Below, piece after piece: positions 43,690 to 53,700 of a DNA stretch of 64,000 nucleotides. A program made the translations under genes and the position numbers. This stretch comes from Caulobacterales bacterium (GTDB lineage: Bacteria > Pseudomonadota > Alphaproteobacteria > Caulobacterales > Caulobacteraceae): NCBI GenBank assembly GCA_016183935.1, contig JACPDR010000013.1, forward strand, positions 1 to 64,000. The letters run 5' to 3'. Every line of letters starts with the position of its first letter. The stretch's first letter is position 1. The notes beneath the pieces are model-generated. The model did not search any database and had not been told where the DNA came from. It saw nothing but the letters and a program-made list of their open reading frames with translations.

Positions 43690-45732
43690 TCAGGCGGCGG
43701 CGGGATCGAGCGCGGCCTCACCGGCCGGGGTGACGGCGAACGCCCCAACCCCGTCGTCGTTGAACGCAGGGTCTTGCTCGTCGATGGGCCGGTCGTCAGC
43801 TTCGTCGGCATCGTCCTGCGGCGAGCCCGCCCAGGACAGGCCGGCCGGCGCCCAGGTCCGCGACGCCGCCTGTTCGGCGACCCAGTCGACCAGTTCGGCC
43901 TTCTTCAGCGACCTGGCGCGGTCGTCTTCGGCCCCCATGGCCTCGAGCATCCCCAGCAGCAGCCCCTTGGAGTGAAGCTGAAGGAAGGGCGAGTCCGGCG
44001 TCCAGTGCAGGGTGATGTCCGCCGCGCAGAGCGCGGCCAGTTCAGCCGCTTCCGCGCGGGCGCTGCGCCGGATCAGGGTCGTGCGTTCCTCGCGGACGTC
44101 GAGGCTGATCGCGGTCAGTTCGGCCAGCAGACCCATCTTCTCGCCATGCGGCAGCGCATGAACCCAGGCGATGACGGTCTCGCCCGAAGCCTGCCAGGTC
44201 GCGCGGCGATCGTCGAGCCGCTGGCGCACCTCTCCGTCCAGGGGTTCGATCACCCGCCCGCCGGCCGGATTGAAGCCGGTGGCGAGGATGGCCAGAGCCG
44301 AGTCCGGGCGCGCCACATGGGTGCGCAGCACCAGAACGGTGAACAGGCGCGCGATCAGGGCGGTCAGGGCGGCGCCCGGGTCATCGGCCAGGGCGCGGAT
44401 CAGTCCCCGCGTCGCGACGTCGGTGCGCACGCCGTGCAGGGCATGGTTGACGCCCTCGATCTCCGGCGCGGGCGCCGCCACTTCGGGATGGACATAGGCC
44501 GGCGGAGCCGACGCCTGGTCCGGTGGACCGCTCCCGGTCGAACCGTCCTCCTCGATCCCGGGTTCCTCGGGCGTGTAGCAGCGCACATCGACGCCCGTGC
44601 CGGAGGCGGGCCACATCACCATCGTCGTCACCACCCGCCCGCCGCAACCCGTCTGGTCCGCCGTCACCCGGGCGCGGATCATGGCGATGATGGCGGCGTC
44701 CACAGTCTCGGGGTCGCCGGCCTCCGAGAGAGCCCGCCGGGCCGTCTCCGCCCGCTCATTGAACACCTCGCGCTGGGCCCGGTAACGCGCCATGTCCTCA
44801 GCCGGAAGCTGGCCGCCGTAGACATAGCCCAGCGCTTCCAGGTCGTCGGGCAGTTCAGGCTCGGGTCCGGCGGTGACATGCACCGCGATCCCCTCGGCCT
44901 CGAAGACGGCGGCGATGCCGCGCGCCCGTCGGATCCACAGCTCGGTCAGGATGTCCGGATCGAGCAATACGGGCGCCAGCTCCCCGAACAGATCCGCCTC
45001 GGTGCGACCGCCGGCTTCGCCATAGCGGACCGGATCCACCAGGGCGCAGCGTCGATCCCGCACGGTGACCCGCCCTTCGTCGAGCCGTTCCGTGATGCGC
45101 CAGTCGGGGAATCCATGCCCGTCCAGCGCCGCCTCTGCGAGCTCGACCTGTTCGGCCTTGTCCGGCAGTCGGACCAGCAGCCGGGCCTGTTTGAGGGTCA
45201 TGCGCCCGGCCTTCAGGGCCGCGAGGGCGACCGGCGGCAGCCCGGCCAAGGCGGCCAGGCGTTTGATGTCGATCTCGGCGTAACCGAGGGCCCGGGCGAT
45301 CACGGACACCGTCAGCCTGGATTTCAGCATCCGGCCGATGGCGGCGATGACATCCGCGACATGAACGGGCACGGCTGTGTTGGTCAACAGGACGGCCGCC
45401 GCCTGGCGGGCCGGATCGGTCTCGACACAGACCGTGACCGGGTAATTTTCGTCGATCTCCCCCGCGTCCAGCAGCAAGCCCAGCGCCAGGCGACGACGGC
45501 GGCCGTCCAGCGCCATCCAGGGCTCCTCTTTTCTGCCGCGGCCGGGGCGGACGGTGAGGCGCTGCAGCTGGCCGGCGGCCTTCATCGTGGCGGCCAAGGT
45601 CGGGATGTCGTCATCCGGCGGCTCATTGAATCGCAGATTCTCGCGGGCGATGCCGATGTCGCCGAGGCGGACGGTGCGTTCGTCGCGCGCGATGACGACC
45701 GCGGGCATGCTGACAGGAACAAGGTCGGTCAT
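43690..45732 (-). CDS. ParB/RepB/Spo0J-family partition-like protein
   Basis: This 680-residue ParB-related protein starts at the ATG 45730-45732 (MTDLVPVSMPAVVIARDERT). The nuclease-like ParB domain includes NLRFNEPPDDDIPTLAATMK and the box MALDGRRRRLALGLLLDAGE, a form of the GxRR motif. A KorB-like helical domain follows (VSVIARALGYAEIDIKRLAA LAGLPPVAL). The long C-terminal half is of the kind found in large mobile-element ParB proteins. There is no ParA gene beside it, so it may act in gene control or element processing rather than classical segregation. Confidence 0.85.
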   Translation of the reverse strand: MTDLVPVSMPAVVIARDERTVRLGDIGIARENLRFNEPPDDDIPTLAATMKAAGQLQRLTVRPGRGRKEEPWMALDGRRRRLALGLLLDAGEIDENYPVTVCVETDPARQAAAVLLTNTAVPVHVADVIAAIGRMLKSRLTVSVIARALGYAEIDIKRLAALAGLPPVALAALKAGRMTLKQARLLVRLPDKAEQVELAEAALDGHGFPDWRITERLDEGRVTVRDRRCALVDPVRYGEAGGRTEADLFGELAPVLLDPDILTELWIRRARGIAAVFEAEGIAVHVTAGPEPELPDDLEALGYVYGGQLPAEDMARYRAQREVFNERAETARRALSEAGDPETVDAAIIAMIRARVTADQTGCGGRVVTTMVMWPASGTGVDVRCYTPEEPGIEEDGSTGSGPPDQASAPPAYVHPEVAAPAPEIEGVNHALHGVRTDVATRGLIRALADDPGAALTALIARLFTVLVLRTHVARPDSALAILATGFNPAGGRVIEPLDGEVRQRLDDRRATWQASGETVIAWVHALPHGEKMGLLAELTAISLDVREERTTLIRRSARAEAAELAALCAADITLHWTPDSPFLQLHSKGLLLGMLEAMGAEDDRARSLKKAELVDWVAEQAASRTWAPAGLSWAGSPQDDADEADDRPIDEQDPAFNDDGVGAFAVTPAGEAALDPAAA

Positions 45733-45783
45733 GGGGACTCTCCTGCCGGGCATCGGGGCCCATCCCCGCCGCTCCGGCGCCCA

Positions 45784-46686
45784 TCAAGACCCTCGCTCCT
45801 CTCCTTTCGCCGCGGCGACGGCCGCCTCGTTCCAGTCGCCGAACGGCGGGTCTGGAAGGACGATACGGACCTCCAGACCGCCGGGCACGAGGCGGCGTCG
45901 AAGCCGCGCCGCGCAGCCCTCGCCCGCGGCTCCCCGGTCGGCGGCGATCAGCAGGCGGCGCACCCGCGCGGGCGGCGTCCAGGCCGCGAGGTTGTTCGCC
46001 GCCATCAGGGCCCAACCCGGAAGTTGGAAGCGGTCCATGGCGCACAGGGTCGTGACAACGCCTTCCCCGACCAGCATCTCCGCAGCCGCCGAAGCCAGGC
46101 GAACGGCGGCGCCGGCCGGAACCAGACCGACCGTCTTTCGTGTCAGTCGGAGGCCTGAGGCGAGACGCCCGTTCCGGTCCAGATAGGTCAGCTCCACCGC
46201 CGTCAGCCGGTCCTCTCTGTCGCTGATCCGCGCGATCAGGGCGGGGCGACCCCGGCCGCTGGGTCGGTAGACAGAGACCGGCGCTTCCGGATGGAACCTG
46301 AGGTTCGACGCGGCGGCGACGGCTTGAACGGCGCGCCGATGCAGGTAGCGATCGGCGGGGCCGCCGCCATCCAGCCCCCGACAACCGGCCCAGAGATCCG
46401 AGGCCGTCCGGAGGCGAAGACGAGGATCGGGCCTTGGGACCGAAGCGCCGGTTCGTCCGCCGCCGGTCAATCGGCCGGCGACGTCGATGAAGCCCAGGTC
46501 ACGCAGATGCGCGCGTACGGTCCTCCAGTCCGATCCGCCGAAGCCGTGAATGACGACCCGGTTGTCGGTCAGCAGCAGCGAGACCGAGCGATCCCGCGCG
46601 CTATGGCCGGGCGCGGGGACATTGGCGCGCCGTCCGCCGGAATAGAGATCGCCGCCCAGGGCGGCGACGATGCCGTGCAGGGTCAT
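45784..46686 (-). CDS. Toprim-domain protein (primase-like)
   Basis: This 300-residue protein opens with MTLHGIVAALGGDLYSGGRR ANVPAPGHSARDRSVSLLL, resembling the zinc-less DUF7146/CHC2-like region of plasmid primases. The C-terminal half is a Toprim domain, with MLVGEGVVTTLCAMD giving the conserved Glu and LLIAADRGAAGEGCAARLRR giving the acidic metal site (AADRG). It lies eight bases after the RadC stop and 51 bases before parB. A role in DNA metabolism of the element is likely; priming activity is inferred from the fold. Confidence 0.82.
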   Translation of the reverse strand: MTLHGIVAALGGDLYSGGRRANVPAPGHSARDRSVSLLLTDNRVVIHGFGGSDWRTVRAHLRDLGFIDVAGRLTGGGRTGASVPRPDPRLRLRTASDLWAGCRGLDGGGPADRYLHRRAVQAVAAASNLRFHPEAPVSVYRPSGRGRPALIARISDREDRLTAVELTYLDRNGRLASGLRLTRKTVGLVPAGAAVRLASAAAEMLVGEGVVTTLCAMDRFQLPGWALMAANNLAAWTPPARVRRLLIAADRGAAGEGCAARLRRRLVPGGLEVRIVLPDPPFGDWNEAAVAAAKGEERGS

Positions 46687-46693
46687 GGCCGCC

Positions 46694-47392
46694 TCAGATC
46701 AGGCCGAGGGCCTTGAAGCTGGCCGTGCCCTCCCGACCGACGACGAGGTGGTCATGGACCTGGATGTTGAACACACGCGCCGCCTCGACGATCTGACGCG
46801 TCATGTCGATGTCCGCGCGCGACGGGGCCGGGTCGCCGGAAGGGTGATTGTGGACTAGGATCATTGCTGACGCCGACAGCTCCAGGGCCCGGCGGATCAC
46901 CTCCCGCGGATAGACCGGAGCGTGATCCACGGTGCCGTCCGCGGCCAATTCATCCCGGAGCAGGATATTCCGGCGATCCAGAAAGAGGGTCCGAAACTGC
47001 TCGCGCGGCTCATGGGCGAGCGCCGCCCGCACATAGGCCACCAGCGCGGTCCAGGACGTGATGACCGGGCGGCGGCAGGCTTCGGCGCGCGCAAGACGGA
47101 CCGCGAATTCGCGCAGAAGCGCCAACTCGGCCCGGAGGGCGGGTCCGGCGCTGGACGCCTGGGCCAGTTCGCCGGGCGCCGCGCTGGCGACGCCGCCGAG
47201 GCTCCCGAACCGTTCGAGCAAGGCGGCGGCGAGCCGCGCAGGATCCGTCTCCGGGTCCATCCGCTCCAATATCAGAGTCAGCAAGGTTTGGTCGTCCAGC
47301 GCCGCATGGACGGCGGTCAGCGACGCGGGGCGGCGCCCGCGTGGCACGGGGGCCGGCGCCCGGATCAGGGTCGGGGTCAGGGTCGATCTCAT
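46694..47392 (-). CDS. radC: RadC/JAB-domain protein
   Basis: This 232-residue protein has an N-terminal helix-hairpin-helix-like part (LLERFGSLGGVASAAPGELA) and a C-terminal MPN/JAB metalloprotease-like domain. The JAB signature is in ALELSASAMILVHNHPSGDP, giving the His-x-His and Asp ligands, followed by HDHLVVGREG. RadC-like genes occur widely on conjugative elements and phages. The old DNA-repair label is not supported by biochemical proof, so the function stays open. It is the first gene of the toprim-parB-helicase-ssb run. Confidence 0.9.
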   Translation of the reverse strand: MRSTLTPTLIRAPAPVPRGRRPASLTAVHAALDDQTLLTLILERMDPETDPARLAAALLERFGSLGGVASAAPGELAQASSAGPALRAELALLREFAVRLARAEACRRPVITSWTALVAYVRAALAHEPREQFRTLFLDRRNILLRDELAADGTVDHAPVYPREVIRRALELSASAMILVHNHPSGDPAPSRADIDMTRQIVEAARVFNIQVHDHLVVGREGTASFKALGLI

Positions 47393-47495
47393 GGCGGTCT
47401 CCTTCTCCGCTCCACCACGGAGCGCCCGCCGTCCGGCCTTCCTTTCTCTCCCCGCCGGGCTTGTTCCCCGCCCGGCGCCGCGCCACCCTGGACCG

Positions 47496-47894
47496 ATGAA
47501 ATGGCTTCTGATCAGCGCCGCGCTCTCGCTGGCCCCAACCGCCGCCTGGGCCGATCCGTGCGAGGGCCGGTTGCCCGGACGCGCCGGCGAAACCTTCGCG
47601 GGGACCGTCCGCTACGTCGGCGACGGCGACAGCCTGTGCCTGGGAAACACCACCGACCCCGCCGCCTGGATCGAAGTGCGGCTTGCGGACTTCGACGCCG
47701 CTGAACTGCATAGCCCCACGGGCCGCGCCGACCGCGACCGCCTGATCCGCCGTCGCCGGCTCGATTGCGTGGCGGTTCGCGGCCGGAACGGCCGGGTCAT
47801 CGTCTACGACCGGGTCATCGCCTCCTGCCGGCTGAACGGACGTCGGGTCGGCGACCTCCTGCGCGCCGCCGGCGGTCGCGAGGGCGGGAATTAG
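47496..47894 (+). CDS. Secreted thermonuclease-family protein
   Basis: The ATG at 47496 opens a 132-residue protein with a signal peptide (MKWLLISAALSLAPTAAWAD). The mature part follows the staphylococcal-nuclease pattern: FAGTVRYVGDGDSLCLG, then IEVRLADFDAAELHSPTGRA. It has the DGD and RLxxxDAAE elements that carry metal and catalytic residues. A later catalytic Arg/Glu segment is weaker than in true nucleases. It points away from the RadC gene. Small members of this kind are frequent in conjugative regions. Confidence 0.8.
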   Translation: MKWLLISAALSLAPTAAWADPCEGRLPGRAGETFAGTVRYVGDGDSLCLGNTTDPAAWIEVRLADFDAAELHSPTGRADRDRLIRRRRLDCVAVRGRNGRVIVYDRVIASCRLNGRRVGDLLRAAGGREGGN

Positions 47895-48082
47895 GTCCAG
47901 TCCGCCCGTCCCGGCGGCGGCGCCAGGCGACAGGCGACGTGCGACGTGCGGACCCCGGACCGGGGCGACGTCGATCCCATCCCGCCATCGCGCCGGAAAT
48001 CCCGGAGGCCGACGGGGCGGATTGCCTCGCAAGGCAAAGCCGCCGCAGAGTGGGAGAACCAAGCTGCAACAAACCCAGGGTC

Positions 48083-48592
48083 ATGACCATGTCCGCCGCC
48101 AGAACGCTTCTCGCCCTCGCCTTCTCTGTCTCGATCGTCTCCGCCGGGCCGGCGATGGCGGCGCATGACCCGGTCGCGACGACGACGGCCGCCTCCGTCG
48201 ACGATGTCCAGGTCGAAGCGACTGCGGCTGCGAGCGTCGTCGATGCTTTTCACGTCGCGCTCGAACACGGAGACACGTCAGGCGCGCTGGCCCTTCTGGC
48301 CGACGACATTCTGATCTTCGAGAGCGGCGGGGCTGAGCGATCCAAGGCCGAATACGCCCAACACCACCTGGCCGCCGACGCCGCCTTCTCGGCCGCCGTG
48401 CCGACCGCGAGGTCCCGGCGCACGGCGCGCGCCGTCGCCGACATCGCATGGGTCGCGAGCGAGAGTCGGACGACGGGCCAGTTCAACGGCCGCCCCGTCG
48501 ACAGCATGTCGGTCGAGACGATGGTTCTCCGTCGCCAGGCCGACGGATGGCGGATCACGCACATCCACTGGTCCTCCCGCGCCGTTCGTTGA
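48083..48592 (+). CDS. Secreted NTF2/SnoaL-like protein (DUF4440 type)
   Basis: The ATG at 48083 gives a 169-residue product with a signal peptide (AARTLLALAFSVSIVSAGPA, then MAA). The mature part is a cone-shaped NTF2-like domain: VDAFHVALEHGDTSGALALL ADDILIFESGG, then VETMVLRRQADGWRITHIHW. This is the DUF4440/SnoaL pattern, a fold used by diverse small-ligand enzymes. No catalytic pair can be assigned. It stands just before the copper island, so a periplasmic metal-stress role is possible. Confidence 0.78.
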   Translation: MTMSAARTLLALAFSVSIVSAGPAMAAHDPVATTTAASVDDVQVEATAAASVVDAFHVALEHGDTSGALALLADDILIFESGGAERSKAEYAQHHLAADAAFSAAVPTARSRRTARAVADIAWVASESRTTGQFNGRPVDSMSVETMVLRRQADGWRITHIHWSSRAVR

Positions 48593-48663
48593 TCCCGGGC
48601 GGGGCGGCAGCCTCCCGCATCGGCCGCTCCGCGCCCGCCTCATCCGGATCCGCTCTTCGGTCC

Positions 48664-48735
48664 TGGAGGGCGCTCGCGGATTTGAACCACGATCTGCGGA
48701 TTAAACGTCCTCCGCTTGCGCCATTAAGGCGTCCC
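48664..48735 (-). tRNA. Degenerate tRNA-like element
   Basis: Read on the minus strand this 72-base segment has a good T-arm, CGTGG-TTCAAAT-CCGCG. It has a CCA end (48664-48666) and an acceptor stem GGG(A)CGC/GCGCCC with a bulged A. A 3-bp D-stem (CTT/AAG) surrounds a loop with GG, and an anticodon arm GAGGA/TCCGC has one mismatch and loop CGTTTAA. U33 is missing, so a functional anticodon is doubtful. It looks like a decayed tRNA or a mobile-element tRNA mimic. A second T-arm-like GAGTTCGAACCC lies just beside it. Confidence 0.4.
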
Positions 48736-48874
48736 AGCGGGTTCGAACTCACGACGAGCGCCCCGCCCGCACACCATCGACGGTAAAGCTTAGTTCTCGA
48801 TAGCCTGTCGCGCTCGCCGGCCTCCCTCCCAGCGGCGCTCCGGCCGTTATCCGGATAATCTGGAGCCGGGGCGG

Positions 48875-49534
48875 CTATGCGCCGGCTGGCGCCGGGTGTG
48901 CTTCAAGCCAAGCTTCAAGGTCACGAATGTCGCGGGTCTGCATCTCCACCGTCTTCTGGGCCATCCTGCGGATTTCCGCGTCCTCGGTGTCTTCGAGGGC
49001 GATCCGGGCCATATCAAGCGCGCCCTGATGGTGAGCGATCATCTTGCGGGCCCAGAGGTGATCGGCGTCGGCCCCGGAGACCGCCGCCATCGCCTCTTTC
49101 ATCCGCGCTTCGACCGGCTCGAAGGGTCCCTGGGGCGGGAGGCCGACCGCGCCGGACGCGCGCGTGTCGAGCCAACGCTGAAGTTCGGCGATGTCCTGCG
49201 TCTGCATCTCCATGGTCTTCTGCGCCATGCGGCGGATGTCGGCGTCCTGTCCCTCCCGCACCACGATTTCCGACATGTCCAGGGCGCCCTGGTGATGTGG
49301 GACCATCTTGCGCGCCCAGGTCTCGCTGACATCGGCGCCGTGCGCGCCCATCATGGCCGCGTGCATCTTCGTTTCCGCCGCGGCGAACGGTGTTTGGGCC
49401 GGCTCGGGTGCCTGGGCGAGTACGCTGGCATCGGCCGTCTCCGACGCCGGATCGTCCGCTTGCGGGCTGCAGGCGGCGACCGAGAGGGACATCATGCCCA
49501 GAACGAGCGCGGGCGAGCGGAAGGATCTGATCAT
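48875..49534 (-). CDS. Tandem DUF305 lipoprotein (copper-associated)
   Basis: The ATG at 49532-49534 opens a 219-residue lipoprotein (lipobox SVAAC). Two DUF305 units follow, each with WARKMVPHHQGALDM- or WARKMIAHHQGALDM-type segments and an end in QTQDIAELQRWLD or QTRDIRDLEAWLE. The paired His-His and Met residues suggest metal binding. DUF305 proteins are repeatedly found with copper-resistance genes. The internal repeat indicates a domain duplication. It is divergent from the cysteine-rich copper-storage gene, and a 14-bp motif shared with another copper gene lies upstream. Confidence 0.86.
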   Translation of the reverse strand: MIRSFRSPALVLGMMSLSVAACSPQADDPASETADASVLAQAPEPAQTPFAAAETKMHAAMMGAHGADVSETWARKMVPHHQGALDMSEIVVREGQDADIRRMAQKTMEMQTQDIAELQRWLDTRASGAVGLPPQGPFEPVEARMKEAMAAVSGADADHLWARKMIAHHQGALDMARIALEDTEDAEIRRMAQKTVEMQTRDIRDLEAWLEAHPAPAGA

Positions 49535-49859
49535 CGTGAGCTCCAAAGCGGAACGGCGCTCGTGGACAGCGCCGTGCAGAGAACAGCCGGCCCGCGACAT
49601 CGGCCCCCGCGTTGGACGCGGAGCCAGGCTTCGCTTGGCCGAACACCGTTTGAAATCCGGCGCCTCGGAGCGGTTCCGCCCGACCGAAATATTCCACCCA
49701 ACCCGAGGGATCCCGCCTTGGCGCGCGTAATGCTTCTCCGGGTTCGTGCGCGTCCTTGCGTCGGGTCGGCATCCATGGGCCCGCCGTCGCAGCGGGTGGA
49801 CCATCGGGGAACGGCCGCCCGTCCGAATGGTTGACCCGGTTCGCCATCGGAGAGTTCCC
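49535..49859. promoter_or_regulatory. Divergent copper-island promoter region with 14-bp repeat motif
   Basis: This 325-bp non-coding region separates two divergently read genes. The minus strand holds GCCGGATTTCAAAC at 49661-49648, 114 bases before the DUF305 start. The identical 14 bases recur at 57089-57076 before another copper-island gene, and in both cases GTG follows one base later. No CueR-like palindrome was recognised. Confidence 0.5.
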
Positions 49860-50273
49860 ATGCATATCCAGTCCATGATCAGCACCCATCCCCACGTTCA
49901 GGGCTCCATCAACGACGCCCTGATCCGGGCCGTCGAGGAGGCCTATGACTGCGCCGCGGCCTGTCGCATCTGCGCCGACGCCTGTCTCGGCGAGGCCATG
50001 GTCGCCGACCTCGCCCAATGCATCCGGCTCAACCTTGACTGCGCCGACGTCTGCGCGGCCGCCGGGGCGGTCGGCGCCCGCCGGACGGGGCGCAACGAGG
50101 CCGTCATCAAGGGCCTGCTCGAGGTCTGCGCCGAGACCTGCGCAACCTGCGCTACGGAATGCGACAAGCACGCCGGAATGCATGAGCACTGCCGAATCTG
50201 TGCCGAGGCGTGCCGCCGGTGCGAGGAGGCCTGCCGAGAGGCGGCAGGAACGATCACCCCGTCGCGTCACTGA
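49860..50273 (+). CDS. Four-helix-bundle copper-storage protein (Csp, DUF326)
   Basis: This 137-residue protein has sixteen cysteines, mostly as CxxxC-type pairs along four predicted helices: DCAAACRICADAC, DCADVCAAAG, EVCAETCATCATEC and HCRICAEACRRCEEAC. This matches Csp proteins that fill a helical bundle with Cu(I). There is no signal peptide, so it belongs with cytosolic Csp3 rather than exported Csp1. It would buffer copper inside the cell beside the Cus efflux genes. The ATG at 49860 fits the family start. Confidence 0.9.
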   Translation: MHIQSMISTHPHVQGSINDALIRAVEEAYDCAAACRICADACLGEAMVADLAQCIRLNLDCADVCAAAGAVGARRTGRNEAVIKGLLEVCAETCATCATECDKHAGMHEHCRICAEACRRCEEACREAAGTITPSRH

Positions 50274-50334
50274 CGAAACGCCGCCCGAGTCCACCTTCGG
50301 ACGACACCCGCCGGGACGCTTCCGGCGCGCCGCG

Positions 50335-50718
50335 TTATTGCGGGCGGATTGCCGTGACTTCGGCCGCATTTCCCTGAACGGTCAGATCGAACTGGACGCG
50401 ATCCCCGACGGCGGCCTGCTGAACCACAGCGGGACTCGCCGTGAAGCTCATGGTCATCGCCGGCCAGCCCACCGCCGGGATGGGCTCGTGATTGATCGTG
50501 ACCGTGCCGGCCGCTACATCCACGGCGGTGACGACGCCCGCGCCGCTGCCGGATCTGGCTCCCACATCCGGGGAGGTCACCGGGTCCGTAGCGCCGGCCG
50601 CGGAGGCGGTGTCCGCGGGAGCCGCGGCGGCCGGCTCGGCGGGAGCCGGGTCCGCCGGCTGGCCGCAGGCCGACAGCACCATGGCGGCGCCGGCGAGTGC
50701 GATGAGGGTTCGGGTCAT
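50335..50718 (-). CDS. cusF: CusF-like copper-binding lipoprotein
   Basis: This 127-residue lipoprotein (lipobox LSAC) has a long Ala/Pro linker and a C-terminal CusF domain. All four CusF metal ligands can be seen: His in NHEPIP, Trp in GWPAMTMSF, and the two Met of that motif. CusF hands Cu(I) or Ag(I) to the CusB adaptor; tethering to a membrane differs from the soluble E. coli protein. It overlaps the end of cusA by four bases and is the last gene of the cus operon. Confidence 0.9.
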   Translation of the reverse strand: MTRTLIALAGAAMVLSACGQPADPAPAEPAAAAPADTASAAGATDPVTSPDVGARSGSGAGVVTAVDVAAGTVTINHEPIPAVGWPAMTMSFTASPAVVQQAAVGDRVQFDLTVQGNAAEVTAIRPQ

Positions 50719-53700
50719 GGAGTCACTCCTTGGGTTGAGGGGGCTGAACGGGCCTTGCGGCGCCTGAGGAGAAGATAGCCCGCCGGGATAACGAGCATCG
50801 AGAGCAAAGGCGCCGTGATCATGCCGCCGATCACGGGGGCGGCGATACGGGTCATGATTTCCGAGCCGGCGCCGTGGCCGATCAGGATCGGGAACAGACC
50901 GGCCAGGATCACGGCGACCGTCATCGCCTTGGGCCGGACCCGCAGCAGGGCGCCTTCGCGAACGGCCTCTTCGATCTGAGCCCGATCCGGGTCGGGCCCT
51001 CGATCGCGGAGCGCGTGTTTGAGGTAAATCAGCATCACCACGCCGAACTCCGCCGAGAGACCGGCCAAAGCGATGAAGCCCACGCCGGTCGCGACCGACT
51101 GGTCGAAGCCCATCAGATAGAGCAGCCAGAAGCCGCCGGTGAGGGCGAACGGCAGGGTGCCCATGATGAGCAGGGCTTCGTCGAAGCGCCCGAAGGTCAG
51201 ATAGAGCAGGATGAAGATGATCACGAGCGTGGCCGGAACCACCATTTTGAGCCGCTCGGCCGCCCGTTCCAGATATTCGAACTGGCCCGAGTAGGCGATG
51301 CTGACGCCCGGCGCGAGGTCCACTTCGCTGGCGACCGCCCGGCGCAGATCGGCGACGACGGAGGCCAGGTCGCGGCCCCGAACGTCGACATAGACCCAGG
51401 TGGTCAGTCTGCCGTTCTCGGATTTGAGCATCGGAGGGCCGTCCGTGATCTGGATATCGGCGACCGTGCCCAAGGTGATCTGCTGACCCGACGGCGTCAG
51501 GATCGGCAGGGCGCGAAGCTGCTCCAGGCTGTCGCGCAGTTCTCTCGGGTAACGGACGCTGATCGGATAACGGGCCAGCCCCTCCACCGTCTGGCCGATC
51601 GTCTCCCCGCCGACAGCGCCCGAGACGATCGACTGGACATCAGCGATGTTCAGTCCGTAGCGGCCCGCCGCGCGGCGGTCGATGTCGATATCGACATAGC
51701 GCCCGCCAGTCAGGCGCTCGGCCAGGGCCGAGGTCACGCCGGGCACTGTCTTGGCGACCTCGGCCACCTGGGTCGCGATACGGTCCATCGCGGGCAGGTC
51801 AGCACCCGACACCTTGACGCCGACGGGGCTCTTGATGCCCGTCGCCAGCATGTCGATGCGATTGCGGATGGGAGGGACCCAGACGTTGGACAGTCCGGGA
51901 ACCTGAACCGCGCGGTCGAGCTCTTCGATCAGCTTCTCAGGGGTCATGCCGGGCCGCCATTCATCGCGTGGCCTGAACTGGATGGTGGTCTCGAACATTT
52001 CCAGCGGAGCCGGATCCGTGGCGGTCTCCGCCCGTCCCGCCTTGCCGAACACGGTCGCCACTTCCGGCACCGTGCGGATCATCCGATCCGTCTGCTGCAG
52101 CAGTTCCGCGGCCTTGGCCGCGGAAAGACCCGGCTGGGCCGTCGGCATATAGAGCAGGTCGCCCTCGTCCATCGCCGGCATGAATTCGCCGCCCAGCTGG
52201 CTGAGAGGCCAGGCCGTGGTGGCGAAGACCAGCAAGGCGGCCACAAGGGTCTTCCTGGGATGGCGCAGCACCCAGTTCAGCGGTCCCCGATAGACGCGGG
52301 TCAGCCAGCGATTGATGGGATTGCTCTGCTCGGCCGGGATCCGTCCCCGGATCAGATAGCCCATCAGAACCGGCACGAGGGTGATCGACAGGATCGCCGC
52401 GGCCGCCATCGCATAGCTCTTGGTGAAGGCCAGCGGCGCGAACAGCCGACCCTCCTGGGCCTGAAGGCTGAACACCGGAATGAACGAGAGGGTGATGATC
52501 AACAGGCTGAGGAACAGCGCGGGCCCGACCTCCACCGCCGCCTCGGTGATGACCTTCCAGCGGTCGTCGCCGCCGAGCCGTTGGCCGGGATGGTCGTGTT
52601 CCCACCGTTCGATGTGCTTGTGCGCGTTCTCGATCATGACAACGGCCGCATCGACCATGGCCCCGATGGCGATGGCGATGCCTCCCAGCGACATGATGTT
52701 GGCGTTCACACCCTGCAGGTTCATGAGCAGGAAGGCGGCCAGCACGCCCAGCGGCAGGGTCAGGATGGCGACCAGGGCCGACCGGGCGTGCCAGAGGAAC
52801 AGCCCGCATACCAGGGCGACGACAATGAACTCCTCGATCAGCTTGCCGCTCAGATTCTCGATCGCCCGGTCGATGAGCTGCGATCGATCGTAGGTCGTCA
52901 CCACCTCGACTCCCGGGGGCAATCCGGCCTTGAGGGTCTGGAGTTTTTCAACGACGGCCGCGATCGTGGCGCGGGCGTCTCCGCCGGATCGCAGGATGAC
53001 GACGCCGCCGGCGACCTCACCTTCGCCGTTGAGCTCCGCTATGCCGCGTCGCATCTCCGGGCCGATCTGAATGGTCGCGACATCCCCCAGACTGATCGGC
53101 ACGCCCCCCGCCGCCGTGCGGAGCGGCACGGCCCGGAAGTCGTCCAGCTTGGTCAGATAGCCGTTGGCGCGCACCATGTACTCGGCCTCGGCGAGCTGGA
53201 GCACCGAACCGCCGGCCTCGCCGTTGGCGCGCTGGAGGGCCTCCACCACCGCCTGATGGGTGACGCCGTAGGACGCGAGTCTGACCGGGTCGAGCACGAC
53301 CTGGTATTGCCGCACCATGCCGCCGAGGCTGGCGACCTCGGCGACCCCCGGCACGGTCTTCAGTTCATAGCGGAGGAACCAGTCCTGCAAGCTTCGCAGC
53401 TGCGCCAGGTCGGTTCGGCCCGTGCGGTCGATCAGGGCGTATTCATAGACCCAGCCCACGCCAGTGGCGTCGGGGCCGAGCGCAGGTTGGGCGGTCGCGG
53501 GAAGTCGCGCCTGAACCTGGCTGAGATATTCGAGGACCCGGGAACGCGCCCAGTAGAGATCCGTCCCATCCTCGAACAGCACATAGATGAAGCTGTCGCC
53601 GAAGTAGGAATAGCCCCGAACCGTCCGCGCGCCGGGCACCGACAGCATGGTGGTCGCCAGGGGATAGGTGACCTGGTTCTCGACGATCTGGGGGGCCTGC

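Noticed and set aside
42718..46158. 1146-residue open frame on the plus strand
   Set aside because: Runs antisense across three real minus-strand genes with recognised domains.
48720..48760. Second complete tRNA next to the tRNA-like element
   Set aside because: Only a T-loop-like GAGTTCGAACCC is present; its stem does not pair and no other arms are found.
48875..49885. Longer 336-residue version of the DUF305 gene
   Set aside because: The first 117 residues have no conserved features, and the lipoprotein signal begins at 49534.
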